From contig MNCI01011336.1 of the NCBI GenBank assembly GCA_015680685.1, forward strand, positions 792,847-856,846: 64,000 nt of DNA. The letters run 5' to 3'. Position numbers and translations under genes: made by a program. This document shows, in pieces, positions 56,939 to 64,000 of the stretch (position 1 is its first letter; each line of letters opens with the position of its first letter). Below the pieces are notes generated by a model. The model did not search any database, had not been told where the DNA came from, and saw only the letters and a list, made by a program, of their open reading frames with translations. The stretch is from Gnetum montanum (lineage: Eukaryota > Streptophyta > Gnetopsida > Gnetales > Gnetaceae).

Positions 56939-59806
56939 GGTTACAACAAAGCAGTATGGTCATAGTTCGTCAAACTACTGTCAATAGTTGATCACCAGAG
57001 AGCTGAAGTGCCAAGATCTCAACCAGGAAAGCCAACCGCTAGTGAAGTAATTGCCAAAAGCCAACAATGCTAAAAGCTAATTAAATGCTCTAAGCCAATA
57101 ATGCCAAAAGCCAACCCCACTAGAATGCTCCTAAAAGCAAACCCCTTGAACATTGTTCACTAGGGTATTTATAGAGTTGGATGTGGGAGAGGAACATGGT
57201 TTGAGTGCCATGTGTCTTGGGTCCCACAAAGTATGTATGTGACTATGCTATGCTACTATGCAACATTGGAAATTACTATGTTGTGACCATATCATTCATG
57301 CTACATGTGCTAAAGTTTAGTGAGATGCTATATTTGTTACAAAGAAAAATACAAATCAATAAATGCAAAGTGGAGCTAGTGCTTCAGGACTATGTCTTCC
57401 CTACTCTTGCGAGCAGGGTCAAGCATAGGAACAACTTTGGGGATGGTTAGGGGGTGCAAAACATGGCAAACTTGCTGACATTGCCTGTTGGAGAGGTTTC
57501 AGGACGAGAGTAACCATTGCTAACTAGTTTTGTAGCTAACCAAAGATGTATTGAGGTTGCTATGTGAGTGTTACACTATTTATGCTCTTCAGCATATGTA
57601 GCATAACTACCTTCTCACTACGCTATGCTATGTTGTGTAGCGTAGCCACTAGTTTTAAACAAAAATCTTGCCTATAAGCTGAAAATACCTATCTGAGGTC
57701 TAGCTAGGCAAGTGGCTAAAACCCTATCTTTCATACTAAAAGGTCTTGGGACCTTCTGAGTTCATCTTTGGGACACTTAAGCTTTTTGCATCCTTGCTAC
57801 ACTATGTGGTGTAGCACAGTGTAGTAGCCAATATGACATGCCTCCTCACCTGGTTTTGCAATGCTTTGTCAAGAAACTGTGCTTGGAACTTGAGGGCGAA
57901 GCAGGGCAACCAATCTTAGAGGCTGAAATATGGCCAAGTGCAATCTTCTTGTTGAAACCACTTGGAAGAGGGCATTCATGTGTTCTTTCCTTGCTAACAC
58001 CCAGCTTGGCTTGGATTATGACTTAATCTTGCAAATGTTTTTTCGTAAGATGTTAGTCATGTTTTGGCATGTCAATAGAGAAAACCTATTCATTGGTTGA
58101 AACCTGGGAAAATGTGCCTACTCCATCAAAACCATCTGAGTGGGAGCATTGCAAGAGTGTATCCATGCTATGAGTGAAGAGGACCTCCAATGAAATTTTC
58201 CAAATTTTTGCTATATTGCTTTGCTTGTGCATCAAGGATGAAGTGGGGCAGTGTCTCTGGGGGCCTAAGTCATCATCAATGTGCATCTTTGGTACATGTT
58301 CAGTCTTCTCGAGGCCTACTACACTATGCAACGTAGTAGGTTTCTTCATTTAGAAAACTTGCCAAACTACTTAGCTCATCCTAAACACTTTTGGAAGATC
58401 CTAACATACTCTCTGGGTAGCCCATTAGTCGGGTCGAGTACCAAGTTGGGTAGGCTCGAGAGTTCAATAGGCCTATCAGCCAGGGTGATAGAAAACTTGC
58501 CAAATTGTATGGTCTACTTTCAGTGCCTACATTGTTTGGAGGGTCCATCATGATGCTACACTTGTGGAAATATTTGCCCAAATTTTGAGATTTTGCTGAA
58601 TCATTAGGGCCCTGAAATTTTATGGTGTTTCAATGACCCCTCTTTACTGATGTCTAGAGGATCTGCCTAAGAGATTTCAACAAAGAATATGAAACACCAT
58701 CGAAAGTAATATGTTAACATCGCTCCCTAGCAGTCACTCAAATTTCACATTGTGCTATGCTTGGGAGTATTGGGCTAGTTATGCAAGGAAAGGGGGAAAA
58801 GGATGGATTTGCAGGAATAGGTTTAGGGAAGGAGAAGATGTAGCATAGCGTGATCCCCTTCTTTCTTTCATTCTTTTTGTGTTGTTCTTCTACTGTTCAG
58901 CCACGTTCACTTGGAAACACCCTTGTTGTTGCATAGTAGGTGTTTCCTCCCCAAGATGAGTTATGTTACATCCTTGTGGGGCTTTGACCTACTTGCAGAT
59001 GCTTCCCATGAGGTGAGTTGTGTTACGCTCATCATGGACTTGGTGGTTGGGTAGGTGGAATGGCTTTATATGCATTGAGAAAGCTTGTAAAGGAGATGTT
59101 AAAAACTACAAGTATAAGGAATGAGGTCAAGTGGGTTGAGAGGGGGAGGTAGGGTTCCACTCCCATGTAGCCAAGCTAGTTGAAGAAATCACTTTGGAAC
59201 AATGCAGTGTCTTGGCTTCCATGGCAAAATGTATCTCTGAACAACGTTGTCTTGGCCTGTATCTTGAAAACACAACAAAGAGCAAACCAAAAGAAGCAAA
59301 CATAATGTAGAGTGAGGGCAGAGTCCTGCTTTATTTAGACATCTCTAGAGTGGGGAGTATTGTAGCTAAGGCATGTGATGTCCAAAGTAGGAAGGCCAAC
59401 AGCAGTTCTGGCAGTAGCAAGCTAGAAAAGTTGGCACTGAAGAGGCTAGGAGTGGTGGCGATGCTAGTGATCAAGATTCCTCACCCAAGAAAAACATCAT
59501 GTAGTTTAGCTATAAGGTGAAAAGCCTAATAGCTGAATATCTTTTGGGCTCGGATGGTGGCGAGGGCTAGAGGATAACAACTTTGTGCCTAGGCCATAAT
59601 AGTGCTAGAGCTCTAGCAGTAGGTGTTAACAGTAAGAGCTATTGCTATGATGAGTGGCGATGGTATTGGTAGCTCTAAAAAGTTAGCAAGATGTTAAACA
59701 ACATCTCCAGAAAGTTAGCAAGATGCCAAGGGCAGTGACGTTGCATGTGTCCCAGAGGGTGTTTCCTTAGCATCATGACTAGCATTCTGGAACTACAACA
59801 TCCCAC
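56939..59806 (-). repeat. LTR of element VII
   Basis: Starts (minus) TGTAGTTCCAGAATG at 59806. TATA-like strings at about 59070 (CATATAAAGCC) and 57170 (CTATAAATACCC); the second aligns with LTR (iii). GCTATGCTA.GTAGC words occur near 57620, 57810, 58325 and 58845. At about 2.9 kb it is long for an LTR, so it may hold an insertion. No gene supported inside. Confidence 0.5.
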
Positions 59807-59889
59807 CCCGTGTTGTCCAAAAACTTGAAATTGTACACACTCACTTGTTTGTAGGGTTGTGAATGTGAGCTAGGTGTTGCACTGCGAAC

Positions 59890-60195
59890 CTAGTTTAGGA
59901 TCTTGGTAGACCATTAAATGCACTAGTTTAAGGTCCCAACAAATAGTGAAGTACTATTTTAAGGTCCTAGCAAACCATTGTGCTAGTTTAACATCATAGC
60001 AAATGGTGGATGGCCATTTTAAGGTCATAGCGGACCATGCTATGTGTGCCAGTTTTATGTTGTAGCCTAAGGACATGTTGTGCCAGTTTATAGTCATAGC
60101 AGACTTGCTATGCTAGTTTATAGTCATAGTAGACTATCTGTGCTAGTTTTACATCATAGTAGATGTATTTTGCTAGTTTTACAGCATAGTGGATG
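59890..60195 (-). repeat. Minisatellite of element VII (array 4)
   Basis: About nine units of the type CTACTATGATGTAAAACTAGCA on the minus strand, grading into ..GACCTTAAACTAG.. units, the same order as array 3. Confidence 0.8.
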
Positions 60196-60235
60196 ATTAT
60201 CTTACCTTGCTATGTACCTAATGTAGTCCTTTGCA

Positions 60236-61215
60236 TTAGACATAGTATGGCTTGAGATACAAGTGGTTGATAGGATTTGTGAACTCGTTACCATCCAGAT
60301 CAACTAGTTTGAAGGCCCTATTCTCATAGGCTTTCATGATGATTAAAGGACCTTCCTAGTTGGCTAAGAATTTGTTTACATGCTGACGAATGGCTTTGAG
60401 AACTAGGTCCCCCTTCTTGATTGTTCGTTGATGTAAATTATAGTGGTGCTTTTGTCATTGCTTGTCTTGGTACCATTCAATGTGATTAACTATTTGGATA
60501 CATTCTTCCTTCACAAAGTCAAGATCGATGATTCTTGACTCATTGTTTTGAGCCTCATCTACAACGTTTGAGAGGATCATCCAGAGTGATGGAACCTACA
60601 ATTCAAGAGGTAACACTACTTTAGATCCATAAACAAGACTATAATGAGTCTTACCTATAGTCATTCTACATGTCGTGCTATAAGCCCACAACATGTACAG
60701 GATTTGTTCATGTCATTGCCTTTTTCTACTGCTAAGCATATTTTTCAGTAGGTCAATGATGGCCTTGTTTGTTGCTTCTACCTAACCATTTTCCTATGGG
60801 TAATATGGCGATGAAAAGGATTTATTGATGCCAAGATTATTGCAAAATATTTTGGTTTTCATGCTATTAAATTATGGCTCATTGTTTGTCACAATAGTCA
60901 TGGGAAGAACAAACCTTGTTACTATGTTATCCAAGATAAAGTGACAAACCTGTTGAGAGGTATTCTTTCTTAGGGGAATAGCCTCCACCCACTTTGTAAA
61001 GTATTTGATTGTGGTGATTATGAAGCTATGTCCTGTAGAATAATTAGGTGTGATGGGTGTTGGCACATTTGGCCATTTTATGAAATAGTAAGATTCATGG
61101 GTTTGATTTTGGTAAATTTTCAATAACTTATAAGAGTTATCAAAAGGTTGTTGGCATATCAAAATTTAATTGCCCAGTTATTAAGACTTTGTGGTGAGGT
61201 TCTATCAAAGTTTGA
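60236..61215 (-). pseudogene. Integrase of element VII
   Basis: Zinc-finger remnant near 61190 (ICQQ). The core is open at 61162-60872: HSFIITTIKYFTKWVEAIPL, CHFILDNIVTRFVLPMTIVTNNEP (second Asp replaced by Asn). The YYP..NG.VEATN block is near 60790, and the C-terminus with LANWEGPLIIMKAYENRAFK-like text is at 60400-60300. About as close to element VI IN as two old copies of one family would be. Confidence 0.75.
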
Positions 61216-61230
61216 AGGACATAATGGGAC

Positions 61231-64000
61231 TGTAATGAGTGTAATTTTGGGGCAAAATATAAAAAATATATAAGAAATTTTTGGCTATTCTAGACATTAG
61301 CAAAATCCGCTGCTGGCGCTCAAACGGATTTTGGTGGAAACTTTAGAATGTCATTTTGCAAAATATTTTAGAAATACGAATGTTTCAGCTATGCGCCTTT
61401 TGTAGCTCCTGATTTTGGCATGACTATCAAGAATGGCTAGAATTGTGCCCTGAAACCCTTGTTGCTGCTGAAGAAAATCACACTGAAGACCATCTGTTGC
61501 TGTTGTCATCAAGGGTATTGTTGCGGGAGATGAATAGGCCGTTGCCGTTGCTCCGCACACCTATCTACGCTTGAGCCGGTGAACCAAGAGAAGCAGAGTC
61601 GATACCAGCACTTGCAACAGAGCTGAACGGGAGAACAGCGGTAGGAGAGAAACCAAATGCGGATTGGAAGCCTTCGTCCCGCGCATGGCGGCCATGGCCT
61701 CGGTCACGGGGGTTGCTTAGATCTGGCAGGAGGCACGGACGGTGGGCAAGCAAAGGGAGATGGGGACTGCAACGACGATGCCAACACGGGGTCATGATGA
61801 TCGTGTATAGGAAACCCCCAAATTTGAACCTGCATTTTTTGTGTGAATCTGCAAAAATATAAAAAAAACACATAGGGAAAAAGGGTAGTGAACAGAGAGC
61901 GGATAACAAGCAGGCGCATTCCTAACTTATCCCTGCAACTTCCAAATTTTTTTTGCAGTTACTTCATTGCTTAAACAGGGCTTTTCCTTCCGAAAGATTC
62001 CTTTCAAATTTTAGGCGGTAAGTCATCCTCCTGTAACTTACCTTCCAAAACGGCAGCCATGTCCAACGCCGATGCATTCGACATCACATACCAGTCCGAT
62101 GAATATGGCAATGAAGATACAGAGGCACAGCAAGATAAGTGACCGAAGATATTTCTAGCCGATTGCAGTTTATTAAATAAAATTTACAATACCATATACA
62201 CTAAATATAAAGCTCCAGTTATAAACTTACCTTTTCTAATGTGTCCCAGGACTTCAAAAATATTGTTGGTAAAATGTTATATAAGCTATATTATATGAGC
62301 ACCTACAAAAATTTGTAATATTAATATTCACATGTTTATGATATTTTAAACATGTATATAATATTTAAAAGTATAGATATAACTTCCAAAGCATAAATCT
62401 CTCCTAATAATATGTATAACTTCTTAAATAACTCCTTCCTAATTAAATGAGTAAGTTGTAACCTCCTTACTTGGGAGAAAAGTTAGCTAGGATATTTTAG
62501 CAAACAATCTCCTATTGGTTAGTCAAATACTTGAGAGAAAAGTTAGGAGGATATTTTTGAGATTTTTTGGGATATTTTGAGATTGTAACTTTCATATACA
62601 TCACTTAAAAAACATTACATCTCATCTTGAAGAGGCAAAATTAAAAGGATATATATATGTATGAAGTAAGTTGCCACTATTAGCTTGTGTTCCTATGTAT
62701 CTTAGGGATTGTTTTTTTTTTAAATTTTCTATACTATTGTAACTTCCAAGGCCACTTGTCAATTTCTTTTTCCTCTTTGGTGGTTGCAACCATATAAAAT
62801 TGTTGTAACTTACCTAACTTGTTGGGCAAGTAACTTACCTAACTTGTTGGACAAGTAATCTCCTAATTGGTTGGCAAAGTTACTTGGGAGAGAAGTTAGG
62901 TGAGATATTTTTGAATATGTAACTTCCCTACTTACCTTGGAACCCTATAAAAAGGCTTCAAGAGGAGGAGGAGAAGGAGGATTTTTGGAAGGGAAAGACT
63001 TGGAGGAGAAGATTGGGGACTTCACACATCACACTTGGGGTCTCATACGTCACATTTGGAAGGCTACTAGTTAGCACTTGGGCTCTTGAAGATACTTTGA
63101 GTCCTAGGAGAAGAGCATTTGTAAAGAAGAAAGCATGAACGATTGCTTGCAAGATGGCTTGCTAGAATAAAGATTTAAGCCTCTTTGTCATGGTCCTATG
63201 AGTTATGCATTTCATTTTTTATTTTGTTTAAATTGCTTAGCTAGTGGTTTAGATAGTATCATCCTTGGCAAGTAATTTTGGGATTTTTAGATTGCTCTTA
63301 TTGTTCTTGTTGCCCGATAGAAATTTCTGTTAAAATTTTGCCATAGAAGCGCTAGTGAATAAAAGCCTTAAGAGAATTTTAGTTGTAAATTTCATTATTG
63401 TACAACGTTTGGGAACTGCTATTTGGTTGTTGAAAGAGAGCCTCTGTTTGTAGTCATGCTGTGGAACAATCTAGTAGTCAAGAGGGTTCAGAGCCTTGGG
63501 ATTTTGAACAATTTGTAGATATTGAATTTGGAATAGCTTTATTGCGAAGTGTTTACTCATGTCATTTTACCTTGTTTAAATATTTGAGGTTCACACAAAT
63601 CTGCTTTCTTTTCTTTTCTATCTATTTCCATTGAATCTTGCTCTATTTCTAGTTTTCTTGTGGAACTATCTCTTTCTCTGGGGGATTCGCGGAGTTGTGC
63701 TCAAATGTTTATGCAAAATGTTACTTGTTACAAGCAGGTATTATAGGGGCCGCATAGACTAGGTAGTATAACAAAATAGAAAACTTTCAACAATTCACAG
63801 TACTTAACAAAGTTGGCTGAATCTCTTAAAGTAAGTCATTTGTAGTTTACACACACGCAATCGTTACATTTCTCACAACTGCACGTCGCAACAGCACACA
63901 CACATACTCACATTAACTACCAAGTTATTTGGAGGTATCTGGGCCTTGGTGTTGCCAGAGACTAGTAGGCACCTAAATCCTGTTCGAGGACACTCGTTGG
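61231..64000 (+). repeat. LTR-like unit B, runs off the window
   Basis: Starts TGTAATGAG at the broken integrase of element VII. TATA at 62945-62953 (CTATAAAAAGG), AATAAAG at 63166 and repeated CTTACCTAACTTGTTGG blocks before the TATA (62805-62860). Near 63948 TTGGTGTTGCCAGAGAC could be a primer site, implying a 5' LTR of ~2.7 kb with the element continuing to the right. 61500-61800 is GC- and CpG-richer than its surroundings. Same family as 29140-31663. Confidence 0.6.

Larger units (their letters stand above)
56939..61230 (-). mobile_element. Tat-type element VII, minus strand, 3' half only
   Basis: Right to left: integrase, array of AAACTAGC units, polypurine-like run, long LTR. Cut at 61231 by LTR-like unit B and at 56939 by the junction with element VI. 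With element VI it forms an inverted, tail-to-tail pair. Confidence 0.65.

Noticed and set aside
61565-61909. 114-codon reverse frame, GC-rich
   Set aside because: Part of the GC-rich U3 of LTR-like unit B; no known motif, and the related unit A does not preserve it.
1-64000. CRISPR arrays, rRNA and tRNA genes
   Set aside because: The tandem repeats here lack uniform unique spacers and the context is eukaryotic. I found no stretch with tRNA or rRNA features beyond the short retrotransposon primer sites.

Overview
This window looks like intergenic heterochromatin from a plant with a large genome. It is AT-rich and I find no intact host gene. About nine tenths of what I can name is decayed LTR retrotransposon: one Ty1/copia element, several Ty3/gypsy elements of the Athila type (tRNA-Asp primer site, FMDD-type RT) and of the Tat/Ogre type (second RNase H domain), and one LTR-like family I cannot place. 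The depth of decay and nesting would fit a gymnosperm or a giant-genome angiosperm. The sequence alone does not say which.

Layout. 1-4604 (+): 3' part of Athila-like element I, with a ~950-codon extra gene ('ORF3') and the 3' LTR. 4609-9046 (+): a copia element without a 5' LTR. 9047-13430: unassigned AT-rich sequence with dispersed repeats and CT-rich blocks. 13440-20210 (+): Athila-like element III, which has protease but no RT/IN, then a 'tail', ORF3 and an LTR. 20211-40060 (-): Athila-like element IV (RT, RNase H, IN, tail, ORF3). Its ORF3 is split by Athila element V, 22026-34557 (+), a 12.5-kb insertion with two LTRs, a primer-binding site and a 5-bp target duplication CTTGG. Inside V, 29140-31663 holds a further insertion (-), related to 61231-64000 (+).

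40062-44601: three LTR pieces of a Tat-type family, rich in minisatellites. 44602-56938 (+): Tat/Ogre-type element VI (gag, PR, RT, RNase H, second RNase H, IN). Between its PR and RT lies an antisense, intron-containing pseudogene with a TATA box and an FCP1-like phosphatase domain, and AAACTA-type minisatellites flank it. 56939-61230 (-): element VII, a tail-to-tail relative of VI. 61231-64000 (+): LTR-like unit B, running off the window.

The two observations most worth following are (1) ORF3, a long coiled-coil protein gene present three times in the env-like position 3' of pol in the Athila-type family, behind its own TATA-containing leader, and (2) the antisense multi-exon FCP1-like gene embedded between protease and RT of the Tat-type element. 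Every coding region is broken, mostly by TAG/TGA/TAA stops that look like CAG, CAA or TGG codons changed by C-to-T or G-to-A transitions.
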